A stretch of DNA of 64,000 nt from Streptomyces sp. JJ66 (GCF_019303495.1 NZ_JAEVFI010000009.1:92905-156904); one strand, 5' to 3'. Positions 43,218 through 54,935 are shown, counted from the stretch's first letter. Made by a program: numbers and translations. The notes: generated by a model not told the origin, from the letters alone.

Positions 43218-44404
43218 TGCCTGCTCGCCTCCTGTGGCCCGGCCCCGTCCTCGGGCTGGGGCTGCCGGTCGAACTCGTCGGTGACGCGGGGCGCCGCGTC
43301 CTCGGCGCCGCTCCAGTGGACGGTGAGCGCGCCCAGCGCCTCGTCCTGGTCCAGCGTGACGGCCCGCTCCCGGTACAGCTCCAGCAGGGCCAGGAACCGG
43401 GCGACGACGGTGAGGGTGTCCCCCGCGTCCGCCGTCAGCTCCGCGAAGGTGGCCGCGCCCCGCGTGCGCAGCAGCGTCACGATGACCTCGGCCTGTTCAC
43501 GCACGCTGACCAGCGGCGCGTGGATGTGGTCGATGTACACCCGCGGCCTGGGCTTGGGCCGCATCGCCTTCACCGCCAGCCGGGCGAACCCCTCGGGGCC
43601 GATCCGGATGACGACGTCCGGCAGCAGCTCGGCGTGGTGGGGTTCCAGGCCGACGGTACGCGGAAAGCGGCGCGCCTCCCCGGCCAGCCGGTCGGCGAAG
43701 ATGTCGGCGACCCGCTTGTACGCGCGGTACTGCAGGAGCCGGGCGAACAGCAGGTCGCGGGCCTCCAGCAGCGCGAGATCGGCCTCGTCCTCCACCTCGG
43801 CAGACGGCAGCAGCCGGGCCGCCTTCAGGTCCAGCAAGGTGGCGGCGACGACCAGGAACTCGGTGGTCTGGTCCAGGTCCCAGTCAGGCCCCATGGCCCG
43901 GATGTGCGCCATGAACTCGTCGGTCACCCGGGAGAGCGCGACCTCGGTCACGTCCAGTTTGTGCTTGGAGATGAGCTGAAGGAGCAGGTCGAACGGCCCC
44001 TCGAAGTTGTCCAGTACGACGGTGAAGGCCGCGGATTCCGTGGAAGCGGGCGCTGGGGAGCCAGCTCCCGTGGGGTCAGCCGCCAGGGGCGGAGCGTCCG
44101 CAACCCCCGCCGCCGGGTCCTTTGGCGCTGACGGCGCGGGCGGCGCGCTCAGGGCCTGGGGAGCCACCCGCTCATCCGGTGCGGGTGCGTTCGGCACGTC
44201 GGGTGCGTTCGGATCGCAGGTGGCAGGCTCGGGTGCTTCCACCGGGGACGCGGCGTCTGAGCCCGGGGGCGGCGGCGGAGTTTTCGCGGCCAGCGGTCCG
44301 GTGCCGCTCGTCTCCTCAGCCGCCGTGCTGGGCGGCGGGGGGACGCCGCGCCCCAGGGCCCGGCGGGTGGGGCGGGCGGCGGCGGGTGGTTCGGGCGAGC
44401 TCAT
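43214..44404 (-). CDS. scpA: Segregation and condensation protein ScpA (kleisin)
   Basis: 396 aa. The kleisin domain begins at about residue 120: FTVVLDNFEGPFDLLLQLI, with LDVTEVALSRVTDEFM and ATLLDLKAARLLP following. The C-terminal winged helix includes EVIVTLLRTRGAATFAEL. It bridges the SMC heads with ScpB. The first 120 residues are Pro/Ala/Ser-rich and unlike other ScpA, as in other Streptomyces. Confidence 0.94.
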   Translation of the reverse strand: MSSPEPPAAARPTRRALGRGVPPPPSTAAEETSGTGPLAAKTPPPPPGSDAASPVEAPEPATCDPNAPDVPNAPAPDERVAPQALSAPPAPSAPKDPAAGVADAPPLAADPTGAGSPAPASTESAAFTVVLDNFEGPFDLLLQLISKHKLDVTEVALSRVTDEFMAHIRAMGPDWDLDQTTEFLVVAATLLDLKAARLLPSAEVEDEADLALLEARDLLFARLLQYRAYKRVADIFADRLAGEARRFPRTVGLEPHHAELLPDVVIRIGPEGFARLAVKAMRPKPRPRVYIDHIHAPLVSVREQAEVIVTLLRTRGAATFAELTADAGDTLTVVARFLALLELYRERAVTLDQDEALGALTVHWSGAEDAAPRVTDEFDRQPQPEDGAGPQEASRQ

Positions 44405-44531
44405 GGCGTGCGCACCTTATCGCCCGCCACGGGTCCCGGGCCGTGGCCGCCACGCTCCAGGCCGCGCGAACTGGCCCGCGCCCGCGCTCCACCGTGCCCG
44501 GGCGGTCCGGCGAGCCCGGAGCGGTTCAGGG

Positions 44532-45104
44532 TCAGCCGCGCAGGCGGCGGACCAGGATGCTCGCGTCGCCCCGGGCCTCCAGGTCGGCGAGGACGACCGC
44601 GACCGCCTCGCGCACGATCCGGCCGCGATCGACCGCCAGCCCGTGCTCACCGCGCAGCACCAGCCGCGCGTGTTCGAGGTCCATCAGCTCCTCGGCGGAG
44701 ACGTACACGGTGATCTTCTCGTCGTGCCGCTCCCGCCCGCTGGGCCGCCGGGGCGCGCTGCGGCGGCGCGGCGGGTTGCCTCCGGCGCCTGCCGGGGCGG
44801 GCTGCCGCCCCCCGCTCGGCGCTCCCGTACCGCCACGCGGGGCGGACGCGGCGCTCCCGGGCTGCCCGGGCACGGCCGGACGGGACGCGGGCCGGGGCGC
44901 GGGGGCCTCGCGACCGCCCCCGTCAGCCCGGTCGCCGCGTCCGCTGTGTTCCTCGGGCGCGGCCGGTCGCCGCGGTTGCTGGTCCTGCCGCGGCTGCTGG
45001 GACTGTTCGGCCTGGGGGCCGGTGCCACCGCTCTGGGACGGGGAGGGCTGAACCCCCGGCCCGCCGGTCGTTCGGAACAGTTCGTCGGCTGCCGGGAGAC
45101 TCAC
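44532..45104 (-). CDS. ParA-linked ribbon-helix-helix-like protein
   Basis: 190 aa. The first 125 residues are Pro/Gly/Gln/Arg-rich and disordered. The last 65 are highly conserved in Streptomyces: HDEKITVYVSAEELMDLEHARL, then GLAVDRGRIVREAVAVVLADLE, a ribbon-helix-helix-like DNA-binding pattern. GTG 45104 overlaps the parA stop (GTGA); a start four codons upstream would extend into parA. It may be the centromere- or DNA-binding partner of the ParA-like ATPase. Confidence 0.8.
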   Translation of the reverse strand: MSLPAADELFRTTGGPGVQPSPSQSGGTGPQAEQSQQPRQDQQPRRPAAPEEHSGRGDRADGGGREAPAPRPASRPAVPGQPGSAASAPRGGTGAPSGGRQPAPAGAGGNPPRRRSAPRRPSGRERHDEKITVYVSAEELMDLEHARLVLRGEHGLAVDRGRIVREAVAVVLADLEARGDASILVRRLRG

Positions 45105-46273
45105 TCGGCGTGGCACCGGGCGAGCACCTCCCTGGCGAGCTGGCGGTACGCGGCGGCACCGACGGAGTTGGAGGCGTAGGTGGTGATGGGCTCACCGGCG
45201 ACCGTCGTCTCCGGGAAGCGCACGGTGCGGCCGATGACCGTGTGGTAGACGTTGTCGTCGAACGCCTCGACGACGCGGGCCAGCACCTCGCGGCTGTGCA
45301 CGGTGCGCGAGTCGTACATCGTGGCCAGGATGCCGTCGAGTTCGAGCTGCGGGTTCAGCCGCTCCTGCACCTTCTCGATGGTCTCCGTCAGCAGCGCGAC
45401 ACCGCGCAGCGCGAAGAACTCGCACTCCAGCGGCACGATCACCTTGTGCGCGGCGGTGAGCGCGTTGACGGTGAGCAGGCCGAGCGAGGGCTGGCAGTCG
45501 ATGACGACGAAGTCGTAGTCGGGCAGCAGCGGTTCGAGGGCGCGCTGGAGCGTGGACTCGCGCGCCACCTCGCTGACGAGCTGCACCTCGGCGGCCGACA
45601 GGTCGATGTTGCTCGGCAGCAGGTCCATCCCGGCGACGGCGGTCTTGAGCAGCACCTCGTCGCTGGACATGCCCCGCTCCATGAGCAGGTTGTAGACGGT
45701 GAGGTCCAGCTCCATCGGGTTGACGCCGAGACCGACGGACAGGGCGCCCTGCGGGTCGAAGTCCACGAGGAGGACGCGGCGTCCGTACTCGGCGAGCGCG
45801 GCGCCGAGGTTGATGGTGGACGTGGTCTTGCCGACGCCGCCCTTCTGGTTGCACATCGCGATGATCTTCGCGGGGCCGTGCTCGCTGACGGGGCCCGGGA
45901 TCGGGAAGTACGGCAGCGGGCGGCCGGTGGGGCCGATGCGCTCGCGGCGCTGGCGGGCCGCGTCGGGCGCGAGCGTCGCGGCGTACTCGGGGTCGGGTTC
46001 GAACTCGGCGTCGGGGTCGTAGAAGTGACCTTCGGGCAGTTCGGTGTGCTCGGCGTACCCGTCGGGGAGGTGGCCGGGGTCGGTCTCGCCCCCGGCCGCG
46101 TCCGCGCTCTGCTGGGCCTGCTGGCTCTGATGGGCTGTCATGGTCGAGGAGTCCTGGTGTGCGGTGAAGGTGCGGACAGCGACGGAGCCGACAGCTCCCC
46201 GCCCGGCGAGTTCCTGGCCCGGCGCGGGCGTGCCTGGCAGACCACCCCCGGGAGAAAATGTCGACTCATTCAC
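45101..46273 (-). CDS. parA: ParA/Soj-family ATPase
   Basis: 390 aa. Deviant Walker A KGGVGKTT, Walker A' LLVDFDPQGALSVGLG, VVIDCQPSLGLLTVNAL and the C-terminal REVLARVVEAFDDNVY. It is not the parAB locus at oriC, since no parB or gidB genes are here; actinobacteria carry this second ParA beside scpAB. The N-terminal 140 residues are an unconserved extension (MNESTFSPGGG at GTG 46273, with GGAGGT 10 nt upstream); a later ATG at 46141 is possible. Confidence 0.92.
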   Translation of the reverse strand: MNESTFSPGGGLPGTPAPGQELAGRGAVGSVAVRTFTAHQDSSTMTAHQSQQAQQSADAAGGETDPGHLPDGYAEHTELPEGHFYDPDAEFEPDPEYAATLAPDAARQRRERIGPTGRPLPYFPIPGPVSEHGPAKIIAMCNQKGGVGKTTSTINLGAALAEYGRRVLLVDFDPQGALSVGLGVNPMELDLTVYNLLMERGMSSDEVLLKTAVAGMDLLPSNIDLSAAEVQLVSEVARESTLQRALEPLLPDYDFVVIDCQPSLGLLTVNALTAAHKVIVPLECEFFALRGVALLTETIEKVQERLNPQLELDGILATMYDSRTVHSREVLARVVEAFDDNVYHTVIGRTVRFPETTVAGEPITTYASNSVGAAAYRQLAREVLARCHAE

Positions 46274-46656
46274 AAGTCGTCTTACCTCCAATGCCGACCA
46301 GGGAACTTGTAGACAGGTCAGTCTGGCACCATGCCGACGTTTGGTGACTCTATGGCGAGTCGGTCGTCCGCAGCAACACAAACCGTCAGAGCCAGCACGA
46401 TGCACCGGGAACCGAACACCCTCTTGTCAAGGGCGTAACGGGGCCGGGTGAAGGCGTTCCGGGGGGCCGCGAATCGGTTGAACAGTAATATTTCCCGCGA
46501 GTTGCCCCGCCCAGCCGTCAACCGCCGCGCCGCTGCGGACACATGAGGCGGCCCCGGCCGGATCACGGGTAGGGGTGATCCGGCCGGGGCCGCCGGAACC
46601 GGTGATGTTGACCACCGGCCTTGACGCGCTGCGGCACGTCAAGGGGCGTGCGGTGG
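46274..46656. promoter_or_regulatory. Intergenic region: ald terminator and parA promoter
   Basis: 383 bp. The right part holds the ald terminator hairpin (46547-46594). On the minus strand TTGACA at 46430-46425 is a plausible -35 for parA. The region 46480-46500 is AT-rich (AGTAATATTT). No parS-like GTTTCACGTGAAAC palindrome was seen. Confidence 0.5.
46547..46594 (-). terminator. ald terminator: 20-bp perfect hairpin
   Basis: Arms at 46547-46566 and 46575-46594 are exact complements (GGCGGCCCCGGCCGGATCAC) with an 8-nt loop, 63 bp downstream of the ald stop. Confidence 0.82.
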
Positions 46657-47781
46657 TCAGCCGAGCAGGTCGGCGAGGTCCACGCGCTCCAGGCCGTGCG
46701 CCTCGGCCACCGGGCCGTAGACGACCTTGCCGTCGTGGGTGTTCAGGCCCTTGGCCAGCGCGGCGTCGCGGCGCAGCGCCTCGGCCCAGCCCCGGTTGGC
46801 CAGCTCCAGGATGTAGGGCAGCGTGGCGTTGGTCAGCGCGTAGGTGGAGGTGTTGGGCACGGCGCCGGGCATGTTGGCGACGCAGTAGAACACCGAGTCG
46901 TGCACGCGGAACGTCGGCTCGGCGTGCGTGGTGGGACGGGAGTCCTCGAAGCAGCCGCCCTGGTCGATCGCGATATCGACAAGGACACTTCCCGGCTTCA
47001 TCCGGGACACCAGCTCGTTGGTGACCAGCTTCGGGGCCTTGGCGCCCGGGATGAGCACCGCGCCGATGACCAGGTCGGCCTCCCGTACGGCCTTCTCCAG
47101 CTCCAGGGCGTTGGAGGCGATCGGACGGACCTTGGTGCCGAAGATCTTGTCGGCCTCACGCAGCTTGCTGACGTCCTTGTCCAGCAGCGTGACGTGGAAG
47201 CCGAGGCCCACGGCGATCTGCGTGGCGTTCCAGCCGGAGACGCCGCCGCCGATGACCACGGCCCTGGCCGCGTGCACACCCGGCACGCCGCCCGGCAGCA
47301 CGCCCCGGCCGCCAGCGGAGCGCATCAGGTGGTAGGCGCCCACCTGCGGCGCGATCCGCCCGGCCACCTCGGACATCGGGGCCAGCAGCGGCAGCGCGCG
47401 GCTCGCCGTCTCGACCGTCTCGTAGGCGATGGCCGTGGTTCCCGACTCCAGCAGGGCGTCGGTGCACTCGCGGGAGGCGGCGAGGTGGAGGTAGGTGAAG
47501 AGCGTCTGGTCCTTGCGGAGCCGGTGGTACTCCTCCGCGATCGGCTCCTTGACCTTCAGCAGCAGGTCGGCGGTGGCCCACACCTCGTCCGCGGTGTCGA
47601 GGATGGTGGCACCCGCGGCCACGTACTCGGCGTCGTCGATGGAGGAGCCGGCACCGGCGCTCCGCTCCACACAGACCTGGTGTCCGTTGCGGACGAGTTC
47701 GAGCACGCCGGCCGGCGTGATGGCCACGCGGAACTCGTTGTTCTTGACCTCGCGGGGGATACCGACCTTCACGTCGATCAC
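46657..47781 (-). CDS. ald: Alanine dehydrogenase
   Basis: 374 aa, as usual for Ald. [19 protein letters not shown] at the N-terminus, the pyruvate-binding His and Lys region in [18 protein letters not shown], and the NAD fold [16 protein letters not shown] are all present. It interconverts L-alanine and pyruvate/ammonia. GTG 47781 (MIDVKVGIP) matches the family start; a longer reading goes through a hairpin. The leader contains a strong dyad (47801-47843). Confidence 0.95.
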   Translation of the reverse strand: MIDVKVGIPREVKNNEFRVAITPAGVLELVRNGHQVCVERSAGAGSSIDDAEYVAAGATILDTADEVWATADLLLKVKEPIAEEYHRLRKDQTLFTYLHLAASRECTDALLESGTTAIAYETVETASRALPLLAPMSEVAGRIAPQVGAYHLMRSAGGRGVLPGGVPGVHAARAVVIGGGVSGWNATQIAVGLGFHVTLLDKDVSKLREADKIFGTKVRPIASNALELEKAVREADLVIGAVLIPGAKAPKLVTNELVSRMKPGSVLVDIAIDQGGCFEDSRPTTHAEPTFRVHDSVFYCVANMPGAVPNTSTYALTNATLPYILELANRGWAEALRRDAALAKGLNTHDGKVVYGPVAEAHGLERVDLADLLG

Positions 47782-47800
47782 GGTCCTTGCCTTCGGGGGT

Positions 47801-47843
47801 GCTGGTGGGTGCCGGGTGCATCCGGCTCCCGGCACCCACCAGC
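47801..47843. promoter_or_regulatory. 16-bp perfect inverted repeat in the ald leader
   Basis: Arms GCTGGTGGGTGCCGGG (47801-47816) and CCCGGCACCCACCAGC (47828-47843) with an 11-nt loop, 19 bp upstream of the ald start. It could be an operator or attenuator for ald or the terminator of the upstream ATPase-TPR gene (which ends at 47995). No T-run follows on either side. Confidence 0.65.
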
Positions 47844-47994
47844 CCTTACAACAGGATAAAGGCGGCATAACGGGAGCAGCCGGGCAGCGGTCGGGATGAC
47901 CACGACTCTGCCAGTCTAATGAAGGACTGCGTCCTGTCTAGCCTTACAAAGCAGGAATCTTTTCCGGGATCACTATGGATTTCGTAGGTGGGCC

Positions 47995-50184
47995 TCACGA
48001 GTGGCGGCCATCCGGGTCCTCGTTCACGCCGGTCACGGGCGGCTCCGCACCGGTGGCGACCGGCGCCCGGGCGGCGCGGGCACCGTCCGTCCCGCTCCGC
48101 GCCGCGTCCCGCGCACCGGACGCGGCGGTGGACCGCACGCCGCTGGGCCTTGACGGAGCGGGAACGGCCGGTGACCGGGGCTCGCCGAGGGCGCCGCCAG
48201 CGCCGGGGGCGCCCTCGGTGCGGGCCAGCAGGCGCTCAGCGGCGGCCCGGTGGGCGGCGGAACCGCCGGTGTCGCCGACCCGGGCACAGGCGTCGGCCAG
48301 CCGCAGGCACAGCGCGGCCTCCAGCCGGACGTCGCCAGCCTGGCGCGCCCGCTCCAGCGCCAGGTAGCCGGTGCGCAGCGACTCGTGCGGGCGCCCGGCG
48401 TACTCCTGGACCCGGGCCACCTCGCTCAGCGCCCGGGCGTGGGCCTGTGGATTCCGCAGCCGCTTGTACGCGGCGGCCGCCGCCCGCCAGCAGCGCAGCG
48501 CCTCGCCCCACTGCCCGGCGTACAGGTGCACCGCGCCCAGGCGGCCGTGCAGCCGGGCGATGCCGTCCCGGTCGCCCCGGGACTGGCACAGCGCGAGCGC
48601 CCGCCCGTACCAGTCGGCGGCCCGTGGCCAGTCGGTCAGCTCCGCGTACGTCCCGCCGAGGGAGTCCATCGCGCGGACCGCCGCCTCGGTGTCGCCGCCA
48701 CCGCCAGCACGGACGGCGGCCAGCGCCGCGCGGTAGCGGTCCAGCGCCACCCGGGGCCGCCCGGTCCAGGCATCCAGGTCGCCGAGGTTCAGCAGGGCGG
48801 CGGCCCGCTCCTGGTGCAGGCCACGGCGTTCGGCGACGTCCAGCACCAGTTCGTGCAACCGGTACTGCTCGGGCGCGGTGCGTTCCGGGGGCCGGTGGGC
48901 GGCCAGGGCGCGGGCGAGCGCGGCGCTGAAGCGGCGGGCGAGGGTGTCCAGCTCTCCGTCGGCGACGGCCAGGCGCGCCCCGGCCAGCAGCGCGGGCAGC
49001 CGCGTGTCCAGCCAGTCGGCGGCCTCCCCCGGAGTCGCGAAGCGCAGGGCGCGGGGCTGGTCGCCCAGCTCGCGGCGCGGCGCGGAGCCGGGTGGCTGGG
49101 TCACCGCCCAGCAGGCGTGCAGCTGCCGCACCGCGCGCTCCAGCAGCCGGGCCCGGGCCAGCTGCCGCTCGGCGGGACGTTCGGCGGCCGCCAGCTCCGC
49201 GCGCAGCAGCGGGTCCAGGCAGCCGGGCACCCGGTAGGCGTCGGCGGGCAGGGGGCGCAGCAGCCCGAGCCGGGCGAACTCGGTCAGCTGGTCCCGGGCG
49301 AACGGCACCGAGCACCCGGCGAGCCCGGCGGCCAGCGCGGCGTCCACCAGGCCGTCCGGGGCCAGGCACAGCAGGCGCAGCAGCCGGGCGCCAAAGGCGC
49401 TGAGCGTGCCGTACAGCAGCCGGAACGTCCGCTCGACGGGCGTGCCCGTGCCCTCGGTGGCGGCGACCGTACGGGCGGCCTCCAGCACGGAGGCGTGCGG
49501 GTGGGCGGCGAGCCAGCCCCCGGCCAGGGTCAGCGCGGTGGCGTGGTGCCCGCAGCTGTGGGCGAGCCGCTCGGCCGCCCGCGGGTCCACGGTGATGCGG
49601 ACCTCCGACCCGGCGCGCTGGGCGATGAGGGCGACGGCGGCCGGGGTGTCGAGGCCGCCGAGGGTGCAGGGGCGCACGTCCTGCACGCCGCTGAGCGGCC
49701 CCTCGGCGGTGGCGAGGACCACAGAGCCGGGGCTGTCGGGCAGCACCTCGGTGAGCTGTTCGGCCGCCGCCACGTCGTCCAGGAGCAGCAGGGCCCGGCG
49801 CTCGCGCAGAGCGGCGCGCAGAGTCTCGGTCAGCTCGTCGGCGTCCGCACCGGGCGGGGCAAGGACGCCAAGCGCGTCGAGCAGGTCCCGGGCGGCGCGC
49901 TCGACGGGGACGGGCAGGCCGCCGGGGTCGGTGAGGCGGGCACGCAGCACCCCGTCGGGGTACGCGTCGGCCGCGCGGCGGGCGAACTCCTCGGCGAGCG
50001 TGGTGCGGCCGCAGCCGGGGTCCCCGGCGATGAGCAGGACGCGGGAGCGTGGTGCGAGGCGTCCGGCGAGGGTGTCCAGCCCGGCCCGCTCGACGTCTTC
50101 GCGCAGCGCGGCGAGTTCGCGCTCACGCCCGTGGAAGGCCGGTGTCCCGGCGTCCGGCCCGCTGTGCACACCGTGATCCGTCAC
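47995..50184 (-). CDS. ATP-binding TPR protein (STAND-type, regulator-like without HTH)
   Basis: 729 aa. N-terminal ATPase with GDPGCGRTTLAEEF (P-loop) and ALLLLDDVAAAEQLTEVLP (Walker B-like), as in NB-ARC regulators. C-terminal tetratricopeptide repeats cover about 440-650, with LNLGDLDAWTGRPRVALDRYRAAL-type units, and a disordered Ala/Pro tail ends it. No DNA-binding HTH is visible, so it resembles the ATPase-TPR half of an AfsR/SARP-type regulator. It stands between ald and nudix-pyrG in the same direction; function unknown. Confidence 0.82.
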   Translation of the reverse strand: MTDHGVHSGPDAGTPAFHGRERELAALREDVERAGLDTLAGRLAPRSRVLLIAGDPGCGRTTLAEEFARRAADAYPDGVLRARLTDPGGLPVPVERAARDLLDALGVLAPPGADADELTETLRAALRERRALLLLDDVAAAEQLTEVLPDSPGSVVLATAEGPLSGVQDVRPCTLGGLDTPAAVALIAQRAGSEVRITVDPRAAERLAHSCGHHATALTLAGGWLAAHPHASVLEAARTVAATEGTGTPVERTFRLLYGTLSAFGARLLRLLCLAPDGLVDAALAAGLAGCSVPFARDQLTEFARLGLLRPLPADAYRVPGCLDPLLRAELAAAERPAERQLARARLLERAVRQLHACWAVTQPPGSAPRRELGDQPRALRFATPGEAADWLDTRLPALLAGARLAVADGELDTLARRFSAALARALAAHRPPERTAPEQYRLHELVLDVAERRGLHQERAAALLNLGDLDAWTGRPRVALDRYRAALAAVRAGGGGDTEAAVRAMDSLGGTYAELTDWPRAADWYGRALALCQSRGDRDGIARLHGRLGAVHLYAGQWGEALRCWRAAAAAYKRLRNPQAHARALSEVARVQEYAGRPHESLRTGYLALERARQAGDVRLEAALCLRLADACARVGDTGGSAAHRAAAERLLARTEGAPGAGGALGEPRSPAVPAPSRPSGVRSTAASGARDAARSGTDGARAARAPVATGAEPPVTGVNEDPDGRHS

Positions 50185-50358
50185 GGGCCGAGCGTAGTGC
50201 AGCGGTGATCGGCCCGGACGGCAGCGACGTGCGCTGTGCCCGCCCGGTCACCGCCACGGAGCACGCCCCCGGGTCACTGCCGCGCGGAATCCCGCGCCCG
50301 GTGCGGGCACCGCCTCCTGCCCGCCGGGCTCCGGGGCGGCCGTATGCACCGGCCGCGT

Positions 50359-50394
50359 CTGGCTCCCGTCCCCGAGCCGGGGAACGGGAGCCAG
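50359..50394 (-). terminator. Terminator of the pyrG-nudix transcript
   Basis: Stem of 11 plus 5 bp with a one-base bulge (arms CTGGCTCCCGT-CCCCG and CGGGG-A-ACGGGAGCCAG), 13 bp after the NUDIX stop. Confidence 0.68.
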
Positions 50395-50406
50395 GTGCGC
50401 GGGCGC

Positions 50407-51038
50407 TCAGGCGGGGTAGGGCCGCGCGGGCCAGGCGGCGTCCGCGGGGCGAAGCTGGTCCAGGCCGTCCGTGCTCAGCGCGGCGTGCAGGGCCAGCACG
50501 CCGACCGCCAGGCAGGTGTTGTGCAGGTCACCGGCGAGGACACCGCGCACCAGGCCGGGCAGCGGGACGCGGGCCAGCTCCATGTCGGCCTCCTCCTCGG
50601 CGACCTCGAACCGCTCGCCCTCCACCGCCGAGAGCTCCCGCGCGAGGAAGATGCGCACCGCTTCGTCCGAGCCGCCGGGGCTGGTGTAGACGTCGGTGAG
50701 CACGCGCCAGTCCTCGGCCTTGACGTGGGCCTCCTCGTACAGCTCGCGCTGCGCGGCGAGCAGCGGGTTCTCGCCGGGCACGTCCAGCAGCCCGGCCGGG
50801 ATCTCCCACAGCTTGTGCCGCACCGGGTGCCGGTACTGCTTGACGACGACCACCCGGCCGGTGTCGTCCAGCGCGAGGATGGCGACCGAGCCGGGGTGGG
50901 TCTGGTAGTCGCGGCTGACGGCCGAGCCGTCGGGCATGACCACCTGATCGGTGCGCACACCGGTCTTGTTGCCGGTGAACGGCGTGGCCGTGCCGGTGAC
51001 GGGCCACTCCTGCGCGGTGTCGGTGTAGCGCTCGCTCA

Positions 51039-51039
<1 letters not shown>
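50407..51039 (-). CDS. NUDIX hydrolase, ADP-ribose pyrophosphatase-like
   Basis: 210 aa. Nudix box G-x5-E-x7-REUxEExGU is read as GLLDVPGENPLLAAQRELYEEAHV across the motif (two adjoining parts: GLLDVPGENPLL and AAQRELYEEAHV). KQYRHPVRHKLWEIPAG before it is typical of ADP-ribose pyrophosphatases. The start overlaps the pyrG stop by one base, so it is cotranscribed with pyrG as in other actinobacteria. Confidence 0.92.
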
Positions 51040-53076
<2,037 letters not shown>

Positions 53077-54885
53077 ATGCCTGTGGCCGGGCGCATCGAG
53101 GACTACGCACTCATCGGGGACATGCAGACCGCAGCCCTGATCTGCCGCGACGGCACCGCCGACTGGCTGTGCCTGCCGCGTTTCGACTCGCACGCCATCT
53201 TCGCCGGACTGCTCGGGACCGAGGAGAACGGGTTCTGGCGGCTGGGCCCCACACCGGTCGGCGACGCCGAACCGCAGCCCGCCACCCGCCGCCGCTATCG
53301 CGGGGACTCGCTGATCCTGGAGTCCGAGTGGGACACCGACCGCGGCACCGTCCGGGTGACGGACTTCATGCCGCCGCGTGACGGGGCCCCGCAGCTGGTC
53401 CGCGTCGTCGAGGGCGTCAGCGGGCGGGTGCCGATGACGTCCGCGCTGCGCATGCGCTTCTCCTACGGCTGGGTGGTGCCGTGGGTGCACAAGGTGGACC
53501 ACCGCACCGTCGCCGTCGCCGGACCCGACTCCGTGTGGCTGGACACCGACGCGGAGACCTACGGCAAGGATCTGACGACGTACTCGGACTTCACCGTCGC
53601 GCCGGGCGAGAAGGTGACGTTCACCATCAGCTGGCAGGCGTCCCACCTCAAGCCCCCGCCGTACCCGGAGCCGTTCGTCGCGCTGGAGAACACCGAGGAG
53701 TTCTGGCGCGAGTGGGTGGCGCAGTGCACCTACCACGGCCCCTACCGGGAGCCGGTGATCCGCTCGCTGATCACGCTGAAGGCGCTCACCTACGCCCCGA
53801 CCGGCGGCATCGTGGCGGCGCCCACCACCTCGCTGCCCGAGAACATCGGCGGCGTCCGCAACTGGGACTACCGCTTCACCTGGCTGCGGGACGCGGCGAT
53901 CACCCTGTCCTCGCTGCTGCGCACCGGCTACCGGGACGAGGCGCGGGCGTGGCGCGAGTGGCTGCTGCGCGCGGTCGCCGGCGACCCGGAGAACCTGCAG
54001 ATCATGTACGGCATCGCCGGCGAACGCGAGCTGGGCGAGACGGAACTGACGTGGCTGGCGGGCTACGAGGGTTCCACCCCGGTGCGGGTGGGCAACGGCG
54101 CGGCCGGGCAGCTCCAGCTCGACGTCTACGGCGAGGTCACCGAGGCGCTGCACCTGGCGCACATGACCGGGCTGGCCCGCAACGACTACGCGAGCGTGCT
54201 CCAGCTCAAGCTCATCCGGTATCTGGAGGACCACTGGGACGAGCCGGACGAGGGCATCTGGGAGGTGCGCGGCCCGCGCCGCCACTTCGTGCACTCCAAG
54301 GTGATGGCCTGGGTCGCGGTGGACCGCACCATCAAGCTCATCGAGTCCGGTGAGGTGGACGGCCCGCTGGACCGCTGGCGGGATCTGCGCGACGAGATCC
54401 ACCGCACGGTGTGCGAGAAGGGCTACGACAAGGAGCGCAACACCTTCACCCAGTCCTACGGCTCCAAGGAGCTGGACGCCTCGCTGCTGCTGATTCCGCA
54501 GATGGGCTTCCTGCCGCCGGACGACAAGCGGGTCATCGGCACCATCGAGGCCATCCAGCGCGAACTGTCCACCGAGGACGGCTTCGTGGTGCGCTACCCG
54601 ACGATGGGCGAGGAGGCCGGGGTGGACGGCCTGGAGGGCGACGAGGGCGCGTTCCTGGCCTGCTCGTTCTGGCTCGCCGACGACCTGGCGATGATCGGCC
54701 GGGTGGACGAGGCCCGGCAGCTGTTTGAGCGGCTGCTGTCGCTGCGCAACGACCTGGGGCTCCTCGCGGAGGAGTGGGACCCGCAGCTCAAGCGGCAAGT
54801 CGGCAACTTCCCGCAGGCGTTCAGCCACGTGCCGCTGATCGACACCGCGCTGCGGCTGACCGCCTCCGGCGCCTACGGCGGCTGA
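53077..54885 (+). CDS. Glycoside hydrolase family 15 protein (trehalase/glucoamylase-like)
   Basis: 602 aa. GRIEDYALIGDMQTAAL and DWLCLPRFDS open the N-terminal beta domain. The (alpha/alpha)6 barrel has VRNWDYRFTWLRDA, an acidic catalytic segment GDEGAFLACSFW and EEWDPQLKRQVGNFPQAFSH near the end. No signal peptide. Actinobacterial relatives include trehalases and dextran or maltose hydrolases, so the substrate is not fixed. Start ATG 53077; the reading upstream is not conserved. It ends convergent with recN at a 19-bp hairpin. Confidence 0.92.
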   Translation: MPVAGRIEDYALIGDMQTAALICRDGTADWLCLPRFDSHAIFAGLLGTEENGFWRLGPTPVGDAEPQPATRRRYRGDSLILESEWDTDRGTVRVTDFMPPRDGAPQLVRVVEGVSGRVPMTSALRMRFSYGWVVPWVHKVDHRTVAVAGPDSVWLDTDAETYGKDLTTYSDFTVAPGEKVTFTISWQASHLKPPPYPEPFVALENTEEFWREWVAQCTYHGPYREPVIRSLITLKALTYAPTGGIVAAPTTSLPENIGGVRNWDYRFTWLRDAAITLSSLLRTGYRDEARAWREWLLRAVAGDPENLQIMYGIAGERELGETELTWLAGYEGSTPVRVGNGAAGQLQLDVYGEVTEALHLAHMTGLARNDYASVLQLKLIRYLEDHWDEPDEGIWEVRGPRRHFVHSKVMAWVAVDRTIKLIESGEVDGPLDRWRDLRDEIHRTVCEKGYDKERNTFTQSYGSKELDASLLLIPQMGFLPPDDKRVIGTIEAIQRELSTEDGFVVRYPTMGEEAGVDGLEGDEGAFLACSFWLADDLAMIGRVDEARQLFERLLSLRNDLGLLAEEWDPQLKRQVGNFPQAFSHVPLIDTALRLTASGAYGG

Positions 54886-54891
54886 CCCGGC

Positions 54892-54935
54892 CCGCCCCGG
54901 CGCCCGGCCCGGGCCAGGGCCGGGCGCCGGGGCGG
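54892..54935. terminator. Bidirectional terminator between GH15 gene and recN
   Basis: Perfect 19-bp stem (54892-54910 with 54917-54935; right arm GGGCCGGGCGCCGGGGCGG) and 6-nt loop between convergent genes. Confidence 0.82.

Noticed and set aside
46274..46656. parS site or replication origin near parA
   Set aside because: No GTTTCACGTGAAAC-type palindrome and no dnaA, dnaN or gidB genes nearby.
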